Shown here in pieces: positions 54,852 to 63,387 of a stretch of DNA of 64,000 bases. The notes beneath the pieces are model-generated. The model saw only the letters and a list, made by a program, of their open reading frames with translations. It did not search any database and had not been told where the DNA came from. The stretch's first letter is position 1. Each line of letters opens with the position of its first letter. The DNA is from Rhizobium johnstonii 3841 (GTDB lineage Bacteria > Pseudomonadota > Alphaproteobacteria > Rhizobiales > Rhizobiaceae), in contig NC_008379.1 of NCBI RefSeq assembly GCF_000009265.1, positions 248,001 to 312,000 on the forward strand, read 5' to 3'. Made by a program: the position numbers and the translations under genes.

Positions 54852-56006
54852 ATGATCCTTCACGAACTCATCGACTATGAAACCCTGCGTGTCATCTGGT
54901 GGCTGCTGCTCGGCGTCCTGCTGATCGCTTTTGCGACGACCGGCGGCTTCGATCTCGGTGTCGGCACGCTTCTGCCTTTCGTTGCCCGGACCGATACGGA
55001 ACGGCGCGTGGCGATCAACACCATCGGCGCCACCTGGGAGGGCAACCAGGTCTGGCTGATCCTCGGCGGCGGCGCCATCTTCGCCGCCTGGCCGCCGCTT
55101 TATGCGGTCTCCTTCTCGGGCTTCTATCTGGCGATGTTCGCGATCCTCTTCGCGCTCATCCTGCGCCCGGTCGGTTTCAAATACAGGTCGAAGCGGGAAA
55201 GCGCCAATTGGCGCAATGGCTGGGACTGGGCGCTCTTCATCGGCGGCTTCGTGCCGTCGCTGATCTTTGGCGTCGCCGTCGGCAATGTGCTGCAGGGCGT
55301 GCCCTTCCGCTTTGCCGACGATATGCGGATCTTCTACGAAGGCTCGTTCTTCGCGCTGCTCAACCCATATGCTCTGCTCTGCGGCCTGCTTTCCCTAGCC
55401 ATGCTGACGATGCATGGTGCGGCATGGCTGGTGTTGAAGTCGAGTGGTCCGGTCGCGGAGCGCGCCAGAAGCTATGGCAGCATCGCCGCCCTTGCCGTTA
55501 TTCTGCTTTTCGCACTCGGCGGCCTCTTCCTGTGGATCGGCGACGGTGGCTATCGCATCACCAGCGATATCAGCCCGATCGGCCCTTCCAATCCGCTTTT
55601 GAAAACCGTGGCGCTGGAGAAAGGCGCATGGCTTACCAACTACACCGCCCATGCGTGGATGATCATCGCGCCCGTCCTCGGCTTCGCCGGCGCGGCACTG
55701 GCCTTCATTGCCATGCGTGCAAGGCGCGAGGTCATGACGCTGCTCTTCAGCAAGGTCGCGATCTTTGGCATCATCTCGACGGTCGGCCTGTCGATGTTCC
55801 CGTTCATCCTTCCCTCCTCGCTCGATCCGCGATCGAGCCTGACGGTCTGGGATGCATCCTCCAGCCATATGACGCTGTTCATCATGCTGGTCGTGACGGT
55901 CATTTTCCTGCCGATCATCCTTGCCTACACAGCCTGGGTCTACAAGGTTCTGTGGGGCAAGGTCGACGAGAAATCCGTCACCGACAAGAACAGTCACGCC
56001 TACTAG
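54852..56006 (+). CDS. cydB: Cytochrome bd ubiquinol oxidase subunit II
   Basis: 384 residues with about nine transmembrane segments. Family landmarks: TTGGFDLGVGTLLPFVARTD near the N-terminus, WEGNQVWLILGGGAIFAAWP, and SMFPFILPSSLDPRSSLTVWDASSS near the C-terminus. Partner of CydA; the transcript continues through a repeat element to cydX. Confidence 0.97.
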   Translation: MILHELIDYETLRVIWWLLLGVLLIAFATTGGFDLGVGTLLPFVARTDTERRVAINTIGATWEGNQVWLILGGGAIFAAWPPLYAVSFSGFYLAMFAILFALILRPVGFKYRSKRESANWRNGWDWALFIGGFVPSLIFGVAVGNVLQGVPFRFADDMRIFYEGSFFALLNPYALLCGLLSLAMLTMHGAAWLVLKSSGPVAERARSYGSIAALAVILLFALGGLFLWIGDGGYRITSDISPIGPSNPLLKTVALEKGAWLTNYTAHAWMIIAPVLGFAGAALAFIAMRARREVMTLLFSKVAIFGIISTVGLSMFPFILPSSLDPRSSLTVWDASSSHMTLFIMLVVTVIFLPIILAYTAWVYKVLWGKVDEKSVTDKNSHAY

Positions 56007-56090
56007 AGCGATTCAGTAGAACCGCTCTAACCTTTTGTTTTTACGCAATTCCGGACGGAAAACCGCTTCGCACTTTTCCTGGAATTGCTC
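56005..56090. repeat. Rhizobial palindromic element inside the cyd operon
   Basis: Two nested dyads: AGAGCG/CGCTCT (56005-56028) and GCAATTCC/GGAATTGC (56045-56088). The inner core GGAAAACCGCTTCGCACTTTTCC is related to the cores of the elements at 1359-1402 and 11518-11565. It overlaps the cydB stop and fills the gap to cydX. Confidence 0.8.
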
Positions 56091-56103
56091 TGAGGGAGAC
56101 GAA

Positions 56104-56229
56104 ATGATGTGGTATTTTGCATGGATCCTCGGCCTGCCGCTGGCCGCCGCCTTCGCTGTCCTCAACGCCATGTGGTACGAACTGATGGACGACGCAGCCA
56201 GGAAGAAAGCTTCCGAGCCGCGCAAGTAG
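56104..56229 (+). CDS. cydX: Cytochrome bd small subunit CydX
   Basis: 41 residues: one transmembrane helix (YFAWILGLPLAAAFAVLNAMW) followed by YELMDD and a short charged tail, the standard CydX layout. It stabilises the CydAB haem site. ATG 56104 or 56107 (tandem); GAGGGAG lies upstream. It is separated from cydB by the repeat element rather than directly coupled. Confidence 0.92.
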   Translation: MMWYFAWILGLPLAAAFAVLNAMWYELMDDAARKKASEPRK

Positions 56230-56237
56230 AAATGCAG

Positions 56238-56261
56238 GGGGCGCGGCTCAAACCGCGCCCC
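56238..56261 (+). terminator. Terminator of the cyd operon
   Basis: 9-bp GC stem GGGGCGCGG/CCGCGCCCC, six-base loop, followed by TTACCTAAATTT, 8 bases after the cydX stop. Confidence 0.8.
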
Positions 56262-56383
56262 TTACCTAAATTTGTCATCGGCGGAATGGGCAGCATCGTC
56301 CTTCCCAGAACTTGGTGCCGCTGAAGCATCGCGCTACCGCGAGGCTCAAGGCGTCTTGACTTCGCCTGGGTTTGGGTTACCGT

Positions 56384-56400
56384 GTAATTCGCTGTATTAC
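56384..56400. promoter_or_regulatory. Inverted repeat upstream of toxin-antitoxin pair
   Basis: GTAAT-N7-ATTAC, 13 bases before the antitoxin ATG. A plausible operator for autoregulation by the ribbon-helix-helix antitoxin. Confidence 0.4.
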
Positions 56401-56413
56401 GGAGCGATAAATC

Positions 56414-56692
56414 ATGCTGAACAGTGAAAAATCTCAGGTTTCTCTGAGGCTGCCCACGTCCCTGGTTTCGGAGTTCGATCGTATCGCCGCAATTCTCGAA
56501 CGTGATCGTACCTGGGTAATGCAGAAGGCGCTCAGTCAATATCTTGCAATTGAAGGGGCCGAAATCCTTGCAGATGCTCGAGGTCTCGATGAACTGGATC
56601 GAGGGGACAGCGTCGATCTGGAGGACGTGCTTGAGAAGGCTCGCGCAATCGTCGATGCCGCCGAATATCGACGCCGTATGCGGGTGGGTTGA
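56414..56692 (+). CDS. Ribbon-helix-helix antitoxin (CopG/ParD-like)
   Basis: 92 residues. N-terminal ribbon-helix-helix (QVSLRLPTSLVSEFDRIAAI, then RTWVMQKALSQYL) binds DNA as a dimer; the acidic C-terminus would neutralise the toxin. TGATG overlap with the toxin gene. Base composition is visibly less GC-rich than the flanking cyd and sugar operons, suggesting recent arrival. Confidence 0.88.
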   Translation: MLNSEKSQVSLRLPTSLVSEFDRIAAILERDRTWVMQKALSQYLAIEGAEILADARGLDELDRGDSVDLEDVLEKARAIVDAAEYRRRMRVG

Positions 56693-57027
56693 TGCCTCGC
56701 ATTCGCCTTTCCAAAAGTGCAGAACGTTGGTTTTTGAGTAGGATTGCCGAACTCGCAGAGGTTAACCCAGCCGCCGCAAGGAAACTCGTTGAACGCCTGG
56801 AAAGGCAAAGAGAGCTTCTTTCATCGTTTCCCCAAATGACCGAAAGGGGAATCCTGGAAGGAACGCGCAAGGTGAGTATGCCTCCCTTCGTGCTGACTAT
56901 TCGCTCGCGAGACGGCGTTGTTGAAATTGCGGCAATCAGAGATGCACGGCAGAAGGATGCTTACGCTCCAGTCGAGATGCTGTCCGTAGACGACGATGAT
57001 GAAATCCACCAAGCGAAACACCCCTGA
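56692..57027 (+). CDS. RelE/ParE superfamily toxin
   Basis: 111 residues. Begins MPRIRLSKSAERWF with the typical helix pair (NPAAARKLVERLERQRELLSSFPQM), then the beta-sheet core (TRKVSMPPFVLTIRSRDGVVEIAAIRDARQ). RelE-type proteins cut mRNA on the ribosome, while ParE-type proteins poison gyrase; which applies here cannot be told. Translationally coupled to the antitoxin. Confidence 0.85.
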   Translation: MPRIRLSKSAERWFLSRIAELAEVNPAAARKLVERLERQRELLSSFPQMTERGILEGTRKVSMPPFVLTIRSRDGVVEIAAIRDARQKDAYAPVEMLSVDDDDEIHQAKHP

Positions 57028-57106
57028 TAACCGAGGTTACAAGGGGTGTTGATGAAGCAATGGCTAAGAGGGCTGCCGGCTCGCACCGCGCCCTTTGCCT
57101 GTCTCG

Positions 57107-59110
57107 TCAGCCTTCCAGCCACTTCACCTGCTCAGGCGTCAGCCTGATGTCGAGCGCCGAGAGGCTGTCTTCCAATTCGGCGACGGTGCGTGGCCCGATC
57201 AGCGGAATGACCGGGAAAGGCTGGGCGATCACATAGGCGAGCGCGATGTGGATCGGATTGCGGCCGAGTTTGTTGGCAAGCTCGATAGCGCGGTCGCGGC
57301 GTCCGAAGTTGCGCTCGGAATACCAGACCCGCACGATCTCCTCGTCATCTCGCTTGTCGCGACCGGCGCGGTCGGTAAAGAAGCCGCGGCCCTGGCTCGA
57401 CCAGGCAAAGTTCGGGATCTGCTTCTCGTTCAGCCACTTTTTCCAGTCGTCATCGGAAGCGGCAACGCAACCGGCCCAGATCGGATCGAGCATCTCGGCG
57501 AGCGAGAAGTTGTTGGAGAGTGCTGCCGGCGCCGTCTTGCCCGTCTTTTCGGCATAGGCGATCGCCTCGTCGAAGCGCGCCCGCGTCCAGTTCGAGCCAC
57601 CGAATATGCCGCGGATGCGCCCGCGCTTGACCTCGGCATCCATGGCATCGACGAACTCGCCGACGGGCACGCCGGTATTGTCGCGATGCATGAAATAGAT
57701 GTCGACATAGTCGGTCTTCAGCCGAGAAAGCGACTGGTCGAGCTGCTTTGCGATCATATCGGGATAGCAGAGCGGCGAATGGGCGCCCTTGCCGATCAGC
57801 ACGATCTCCTCGCGCGGCACCTTGCGGCTCGTGTGCCAGTCGCCGAAGATCGCCTCCGTCTTGCCGCCGCCATAGACATAGGCCGTGTCGAAGGCATTGC
57901 CGCCGGCTTCGTAGAAGGCGTCGAGCGTCAGCGAGGCGGAGGCAAAATTCGGGAAGAACTCGAAGCCGAGCGTCACCACCGAGGCCGGCTTGGAAATGCC
58001 TGGAATCTGACGCTGCGGAACGCTGTTGCCGCGCGCGACCGTGCCGCCGGCAATGTTTGCCGTGCGCTTGCTGGCTTTTTCCACCCCATATTCAAGACCG
58101 ACCGAGGCACGCCATTGGTCGAGTACACGCAGGTTTCCGATCGAATCTGCCCAGCTCATGCCGGGAGAACTGAATTCGGTCTTGCCGGCGCGGATGGCAT
58201 CGCCGGCCGCGTCCGCCTCGAAGGAATAGAGCCAGCGATCCTCCCTGAGTTCGACGGTTTCTCGGCTGCCGCCCTTGAAGATCTCGATCTTGCCGACGCC
58301 GCCCTTGTGACCGGAGGCAAACCAGAAGTCCTGGACCTCGATCCGGCCTTCCGAGCCGATGATCCGCAGCACATTGTCCTGCTGCGCCATGATCGAGCAG
58401 GAGACTTCGGCGATGATCTCGTTCGGGAACTTGAGCACGGCAGACGCCCATTCATCGACGCCGCTCTCTCCGAGATGAGCGACGCCCGAGACCTTCTCCG
58501 GTTCGAGGAAGGCCTTGCCCTCCGCGGCGCCTGATATCAGTCTGGCCATCGAGACCGGATAACCGCCGACATCGAGAATGCCGCCGCCGGCGGTGTCGTT
58601 GGCGAAAAGCCGGTGTTCGGGCTTATAGCTGCCCATATTGAAGCCGAAGCTCGAGCGGATGATGCGGACGGTGCCGATGACGCCGCTTTTGACAAGTTCG
58701 ACCAGCTTCTCCGTCTGCGGATGCACGCGGTACATAAAGGCCTCGCCGGCAAAGACGCCGGCTTTTTTCGCCTCGTAGTAAACTGCCTCGGCATCGTAGG
58801 CCGAGAGCGCGATCGGCTTTTCCACCAGGATGTGCTTGCCGGCGCGTGCCGCCTTGATCGCCCATTCGGCATGGCCGGTGTGGGGGACGGCGATATAGAT
58901 CGCATCGATCTCCTTGTCTGAGAGCAGCGCCTCATAGCCATCGACGATGCGGGCGCCGGGAAAACCTTCGGCAAGGCCCGGCTTCGCGGGATTGCGGGTA
59001 GCGATCGCCACCAGTCTGCCGGTGCGCGAATGGGCGACGCCATCGGCAAAGGTGCGGGCGATGGTGCCGGGGCCGATGATGCCCCAGCGGATCGGTTGAT
59101 CTGAAGTCAT
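57107..59110 (-). CDS. Fusion: Gfo/Idh/MocA oxidoreductase + aldo/keto reductase
   Basis: 667 residues, two enzymes in one frame. Residues 1-350: Rossmann fold WGIIGPGTIARTF, EKP motif at 97-99 and GGGILDVGGYP, a Gfo/Idh/MocA sugar dehydrogenase. Residues about 375-667: aldo/keto reductase barrel with the full catalytic tetrad, Asp and Tyr in FDTAYVYGG, Lys in LIGKGAHSP and His in YFMHRD, and the C-terminal NADP segment PLIGPRTVAELEDSL. Both halves look intact, joined by a linker with KASKRTANIAGG. Last gene of a sugar importer operon, so it probably carries out two redox steps on the imported sugar. Confidence 0.93.
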   Translation of the reverse strand: MTSDQPIRWGIIGPGTIARTFADGVAHSRTGRLVAIATRNPAKPGLAEGFPGARIVDGYEALLSDKEIDAIYIAVPHTGHAEWAIKAARAGKHILVEKPIALSAYDAEAVYYEAKKAGVFAGEAFMYRVHPQTEKLVELVKSGVIGTVRIIRSSFGFNMGSYKPEHRLFANDTAGGGILDVGGYPVSMARLISGAAEGKAFLEPEKVSGVAHLGESGVDEWASAVLKFPNEIIAEVSCSIMAQQDNVLRIIGSEGRIEVQDFWFASGHKGGVGKIEIFKGGSRETVELREDRWLYSFEADAAGDAIRAGKTEFSSPGMSWADSIGNLRVLDQWRASVGLEYGVEKASKRTANIAGGTVARGNSVPQRQIPGISKPASVVTLGFEFFPNFASASLTLDAFYEAGGNAFDTAYVYGGGKTEAIFGDWHTSRKVPREEIVLIGKGAHSPLCYPDMIAKQLDQSLSRLKTDYVDIYFMHRDNTGVPVGEFVDAMDAEVKRGRIRGIFGGSNWTRARFDEAIAYAEKTGKTAPAALSNNFSLAEMLDPIWAGCVAASDDDWKKWLNEKQIPNFAWSSQGRGFFTDRAGRDKRDDEEIVRVWYSERNFGRRDRAIELANKLGRNPIHIALAYVIAQPFPVIPLIGPRTVAELEDSLSALDIRLTPEQVKWLEG

Positions 59111-59148
59111 GGAAAGTCCTCTTTCGTCTTTCTGTCCTGGGATTTGGT

Positions 59149-60231
59149 TCAGCGAAGGCGTTTACCGGCGCCGTCGAAAAGGAATGTACGGATTGCCGGA
59201 AGGCCGACCGTCAGCGTTTCGCGATTGCCGGCGACGCGTGATTCCGGCCGCTCGATGATCAACTGCTCGGGGCCTATGGTGGCGTAGATGTAACTGGTAT
59301 TGCCGAGATGTTCGGCGACGTCGATGGTGACGGTGAGGTCGGCATCGCCCGTGCCCGCATCGACGAAATGTTCGGGACGGATGCCGAGCGTCACTTTTGC
59401 GCCGGCTTCGATGGGATCGGCGACCGGCAGCGTCAGGCGGGTATTGGCGTCGCTTTCCAGCGCGATCACCGCCCTGCCCGGCTGCGTCTCAGCCACCACG
59501 GCCTTGAGAAAATTCATCTTCGGCGAGCCGACGAAGCCGGCGACGAACTGATTGGCGGGATCGTCGTAGAGGTCGAGCGGTGCGCCGATCTGCTCGATAT
59601 TGCCGGCGCGCAGCACGACGATCCTGTCGGCGAGGGTCATCGCCTCCGTCTGATCATGGGTGACGTAGATCATCGTCGTGCCGAGCTGTTTGTGCAGCCT
59701 CGAGATTTCGACGCGCATCTGCACGCGCAGTTCGGCATCGAGGTTCGACAAGGGTTCGTCGAACAGGAAGACCTGTGGTTCGCGGACGATAGCGCGGCCG
59801 ATTGCGACACGCTGGCGCTGGCCGCCGGAAAGCTGCTTCGGCCGGCGCTTCATCAACTCGGTGATCTGCAGGATCTCGGCGACATGGCGCACGCGCCGCT
59901 CGGTGTCGGCTTTCGGATTGCCGTTCATGCGCAGGCCGAAGCTCAAATTTTCCTCGACGGTCAGGTGCGGATAGAGCGCATAGGACTGGAAGACCATGGC
60001 GATGCCGCGATCGGCCGGCTCGACGTCGTTAACGACCCTGCCGCCGATCTGAAGCTCGCCTGACGTAATGTCCTCGAGGCCGGCGATCATCCTGAGCAGC
60101 GTGGACTTGCCGCAGCCGGAGGGGCCGACGAAGACGACGAATTCGCCGTCCTTCACCTCCAGATTGGCGCCGTGGATGATCTCAAAGCCGCCGAAGCGCT
60201 TGACGATGTTGCTGAGTGAAAGCTCTGCCAT
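59149..60231 (-). CDS. Carbohydrate ABC transporter ATPase, MalK/UgpC type
   Basis: 360 residues. Walker [10 protein letters not shown] near 37-45, [18 protein letters not shown], signature [14 protein letters not shown], Walker [15 protein letters not shown], and a C-terminal TOBE region with [12 protein letters not shown]. It follows the two permeases and precedes the fused oxidoreductase. Confidence 0.94.
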   Translation of the reverse strand: MAELSLSNIVKRFGGFEIIHGANLEVKDGEFVVFVGPSGCGKSTLLRMIAGLEDITSGELQIGGRVVNDVEPADRGIAMVFQSYALYPHLTVEENLSFGLRMNGNPKADTERRVRHVAEILQITELMKRRPKQLSGGQRQRVAIGRAIVREPQVFLFDEPLSNLDAELRVQMRVEISRLHKQLGTTMIYVTHDQTEAMTLADRIVVLRAGNIEQIGAPLDLYDDPANQFVAGFVGSPKMNFLKAVVAETQPGRAVIALESDANTRLTLPVADPIEAGAKVTLGIRPEHFVDAGTGDADLTVTIDVAEHLGNTSYIYATIGPEQLIIERPESRVAGNRETLTVGLPAIRTFLFDGAGKRLR

Positions 60232-60243
60232 GCAGCCTCCCGA

Positions 60244-61080
60244 TTATTTAATTGCGCCGGCCGCGATGCCGGCGATGAAATGGCGCTGAAGAGCCACGAA
60301 GATGACGAGGATCGGCGCCGTCAGCAGTACCGCGCCGGCCATGATGCCGCCCCAGGAGACCTTGGTGAGGCCGATCAGCGTTCCCAATGCCACAGGCGCC
60401 GTCATCATCCCCGGTCTGGAATTGATCAGCAGCGGCCAGAGGTAATTGTTCCACGAGTGCAGGAAGAGAATGATCGCCAATGCCGCCATGGTCGGGCGCG
60501 CCAGCGGCAAGGCGATGCGCAGGAAGATCTGCCATTCCTTGACGCCCTCGACCCGGGCCGCATCGAAGAGCTCGCCCGGCATCATCGAGAAGGATTGCCG
60601 CATGAACAGCACGCCGAGCGAATTGAACAGCGGCGGCACGATCAGAGCTACCCAGGTGTTTGCCAGCTTGAACTCGCGTGCCACCATGATGAATTGCGGA
60701 ATGACGACCACGGAGAAGGGAAGCGTGATCGTGCCGAGGATGATGGCGATGACGACGGAGCGGCCGACGAAACGGTAACGTGCCAGTGCCCAGCCGGCCA
60801 TCGAAGTCAGCAGCACCGAGAGCACTGTATAGATCAGCGCGACGCCGATGGAGATCACCATTGCCCCGATGAAATCGGTATCGGCCTGCAGGTTTTTGAA
60901 ATTCTCGACGAAGTTGGTCGATGGCCAGAGCACGATGTCAGGGCTGAAGATGCCGTTGTCGGGCATGGTCGAGAAGACAAACATCATCCAGAGCGGAAAC
61001 AACCAGATGAGAGCAAGGGGCGCCAGTGCAGCGTGCAACGCGATCTGGCGCAGCAGAAGCGATTGGGATTTGGATTTCAT
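60244..61080 (-). CDS. Carbohydrate ABC transporter permease, MalG type
   Basis: 278 residues, about six transmembrane segments, EAA loop at FDAARVEGVKEWQIFLRIALP. ATG 61080 overlaps the stop of the MalF-type gene as ATGA; the open frame extending to 61305 is out of context there. Confidence 0.92.
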   Translation of the reverse strand: MKSKSQSLLLRQIALHAALAPLALIWLFPLWMMFVFSTMPDNGIFSPDIVLWPSTNFVENFKNLQADTDFIGAMVISIGVALIYTVLSVLLTSMAGWALARYRFVGRSVVIAIILGTITLPFSVVVIPQFIMVAREFKLANTWVALIVPPLFNSLGVLFMRQSFSMMPGELFDAARVEGVKEWQIFLRIALPLARPTMAALAIILFLHSWNNYLWPLLINSRPGMMTAPVALGTLIGLTKVSWGGIMAGAVLLTAPILVIFVALQRHFIAGIAAGAIK

Positions 61081-61937
61081 TTCGGATCCCTCCCGACCCA
61101 GAGATTGAGAAGCGAGATCGACACGGCAAGGGCAGCCATCGTATAGGCGATCGCCGAGGCATAGCCGAAGTTCAGCGAGGTGAAGCCCTGGCGATAAAGC
61201 AGCAGGCCGAGGGTCTCGGTGCCGCCGCCGGGACCGCCGCGATTGGTGATGAGGAAGGGCTCGGTGAAGAGCTGCATGGTGCCGATCACCGAGAGCACGA
61301 CGCAAAATAGGATGATCGGTTTCAGGAGCGGCAGGGTGATGTGGAAGAACTGCTGGACCTTGCTCACCCGGTCGAGCGTCGCCGCCTCGTAGACATCATC
61401 GGGAATCGACTGCAGGCCGGCGAGAATGATGATGGCGTTGTAGCCTGCCCAGCGCCATGTGACGGCGAGGATGATCAGCGCCATGGCGGCATTGGCATTG
61501 TCGAACCAGGAGACCGGGCTGAGACCGACGGCCGAGATCAGCTTGTTGATGATGCCGAAATCGAGGCTGAACATCAGCCGGAAGACGGCGGCATAGGCGA
61601 CCTCGCCGACGACGACAGGCGCAAAGAAGGCAAAGCGGAAGAGCGGCCGCGCTTTCAGCAGCGGCGAATTGAGCATGACGGCCATAACGGTCGCAAGCGC
61701 GATCATGACAGGCACCTGGATCACCAGGATGATCAGCGTGTTGTAGAGGGCATTGTAGAAGGCCGGGTCGTAGAAGAGCCGGCCCCAATTGGCCTGGAAA
61801 CTATATTTCCACGGGTTGATGCGGGTGTTCTGAAAGGAAATCAGGAACGAATTGATGATCGGCCAGACCCAGAAGGTGGCAAAGATCAGCAGATAAGGGG
61901 CGAGGAACGCATAAGCGCTCCGGGTTCTGAACGGCAT
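61077..61937 (-). CDS. Carbohydrate ABC transporter permease, MalF type
   Basis: 286 residues, about six transmembrane segments without a large periplasmic insertion. EAA loop YEAATLDRVSKVQQFFHITLP, and FLITNRGGPGGGTETLGLLLY near the C-terminus as in other CUT1 permeases. GAGGAGG precedes the ATG. A strong hairpin lies between it and the binding-protein gene. Confidence 0.93.
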   Translation of the reverse strand: MPFRTRSAYAFLAPYLLIFATFWVWPIINSFLISFQNTRINPWKYSFQANWGRLFYDPAFYNALYNTLIILVIQVPVMIALATVMAVMLNSPLLKARPLFRFAFFAPVVVGEVAYAAVFRLMFSLDFGIINKLISAVGLSPVSWFDNANAAMALIILAVTWRWAGYNAIIILAGLQSIPDDVYEAATLDRVSKVQQFFHITLPLLKPIILFCVVLSVIGTMQLFTEPFLITNRGGPGGGTETLGLLLYRQGFTSLNFGYASAIAYTMAALAVSISLLNLWVGRDPK

Positions 61938-61992
61938 CGAGCCTCCTCCTCACAAAAACCAATGAATGGTCGCCCGCCTCGCACGGCGGGGG

Positions 61993-62021
61993 GAAGCCGG
62001 GCGCCTCAAGCGCCCGGCTTC
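61993..62021 (-). terminator. Hairpin after binding-protein gene
   Basis: Perfect 12-bp stem GAAGCCGGGCGC/GCGCCCGGCTTC with a 5-base loop, 5 bases beyond the binding-protein stop. It is the strongest of the post-binding-protein hairpins here. Confidence 0.75.
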
Positions 62022-62026
62022 GTCAT

Positions 62027-63301
62027 TCACTGCGCGATCGGAAGGCCGGTCGCCGAAGCGATCTGGTTGGCGGCATCGTCGAGAGCCGCCTTCGCATCGG
62101 GATAGCCGCCGGAGAAGAACTTCGTCTGCGTCGCCTTGAAGATGGCTTCGGCATCGCTCTGGAAGGCGGTGCCGCGGCTCGGCACGATCTTCGGCAGCGT
62201 CGCCAGGATATCGGCCCAGACCTTCTGACCGCCCCAATAAGGCTGCGGTTCGTTGACGAAGGGATCTTGTACGGCCGAGAGCAACGATGGCACCAGACCG
62301 AATTCCTTCAGCATCGTAACCTGACCCTCATTCGTGCCGAGGGCGTAGTTGACGAATTTCCAGGCGGCTTCCTTATTTGCGGAGGTCGCCGAAATAGCGA
62401 GCGACGAACCGCCGAGATTGGCGGCATGCGGGCCATCGGCCGTCAGGCTCGGCATTTTGTAGACGCCCCACTTGCCCTTGAGATCGGGCGAGGTCGAGCG
62501 GACGGTGCCCTCGTACCAACCGCCATACAGCTGGCTCGCGGCCTTGCCGGCGGTATTGGCCTGGATCTTTTCGTCCCAATTGGCCGCCGTCAGCGTGCCG
62601 GCATCCTTCATTTCCTTCACCTTTTGCAGTGAGGAAACGCAGGCCGGCTGGTTGATGGTGATATTCTGGCCGTCGGCCGAGTAATAGCCGCAGCCCTGTT
62701 CATTGGCGATCATGCGAAACCATTCGCTGTCGCCATTGAAGTCCGCCTGCGCCATCACGGTGCCGGGGTTGGCGGCGGAAATCTTCTTGCCGGCGGCAAT
62801 AAAGTCGTCCCAGGTATTGATCGTGCTCGGGTCGACGCCGGCCTTTTCGTAGAAATCGCGGCGATAGAAGACGGCGACAGGGCCGGAATCCCACGGCATG
62901 GCATAGGCGACATCGCCGACCTCAAGCTCGGTGCGCTTGAATTCAGGGAATTTCGCCTGAATGTCGGCCGTGTAACCGAGCTCCTTCAGATTGGCGAAGC
63001 AATCCGGGAAACGGCTCCAGAAGATCTCGGCCTCGAAGTTTTCGATGGTGACGATGTCGGGCAAGCCGTCGCCGCCGGCGGCGCAGGCAGCCAGCGTCTT
63101 ATCGAAGACCTGACTGTTGCCAAGATCCTCGACGGTGATCTTGATATCGGGAAACTGTTTGTTGAAGCCTGGAAGCGTGGACTTCAATGCCGACGCGGCG
63201 ACATTCCAGCTCCAGATGGTGAGATTGGCCGACTGCGCGTATGCGGAGCCGGAAGCAAGCACTGCGACAGCTGCGGTCGCAGTGAGAAGTTTGAAGCGCA
63301 T
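62027..63301 (-). CDS. Extracellular solute-binding protein, family 1 (sugar type)
   Basis: 424 residues. Signal peptide at 1-23 (LLTATAAVAVLASGSAYA). Mature start QSANLTIWSWN and segments GGDGLPDIVTIENFEAEIFW and LGGSSLAISATSANKEAAWKFVNY are family-1 features. First gene of a five-gene operon with two permeases, an ATPase and the fused oxidoreductase, divergent from an AraC-type gene 86 bases away that probably controls it. Confidence 0.93.
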   Translation of the reverse strand: MRFKLLTATAAVAVLASGSAYAQSANLTIWSWNVAASALKSTLPGFNKQFPDIKITVEDLGNSQVFDKTLAACAAGGDGLPDIVTIENFEAEIFWSRFPDCFANLKELGYTADIQAKFPEFKRTELEVGDVAYAMPWDSGPVAVFYRRDFYEKAGVDPSTINTWDDFIAAGKKISAANPGTVMAQADFNGDSEWFRMIANEQGCGYYSADGQNITINQPACVSSLQKVKEMKDAGTLTAANWDEKIQANTAGKAASQLYGGWYEGTVRSTSPDLKGKWGVYKMPSLTADGPHAANLGGSSLAISATSANKEAAWKFVNYALGTNEGQVTMLKEFGLVPSLLSAVQDPFVNEPQPYWGGQKVWADILATLPKIVPSRGTAFQSDAEAIFKATQTKFFSGGYPDAKAALDDAANQIASATGLPIAQ

Positions 63302-63387
63302 TGAAAATCCTCCCTTTTCAATTGCCGATCTTTCACGAACGCGGTTAGACTATCTGTAAGGGAGCGGGTGTCTCCTAAAAAGGGAAC

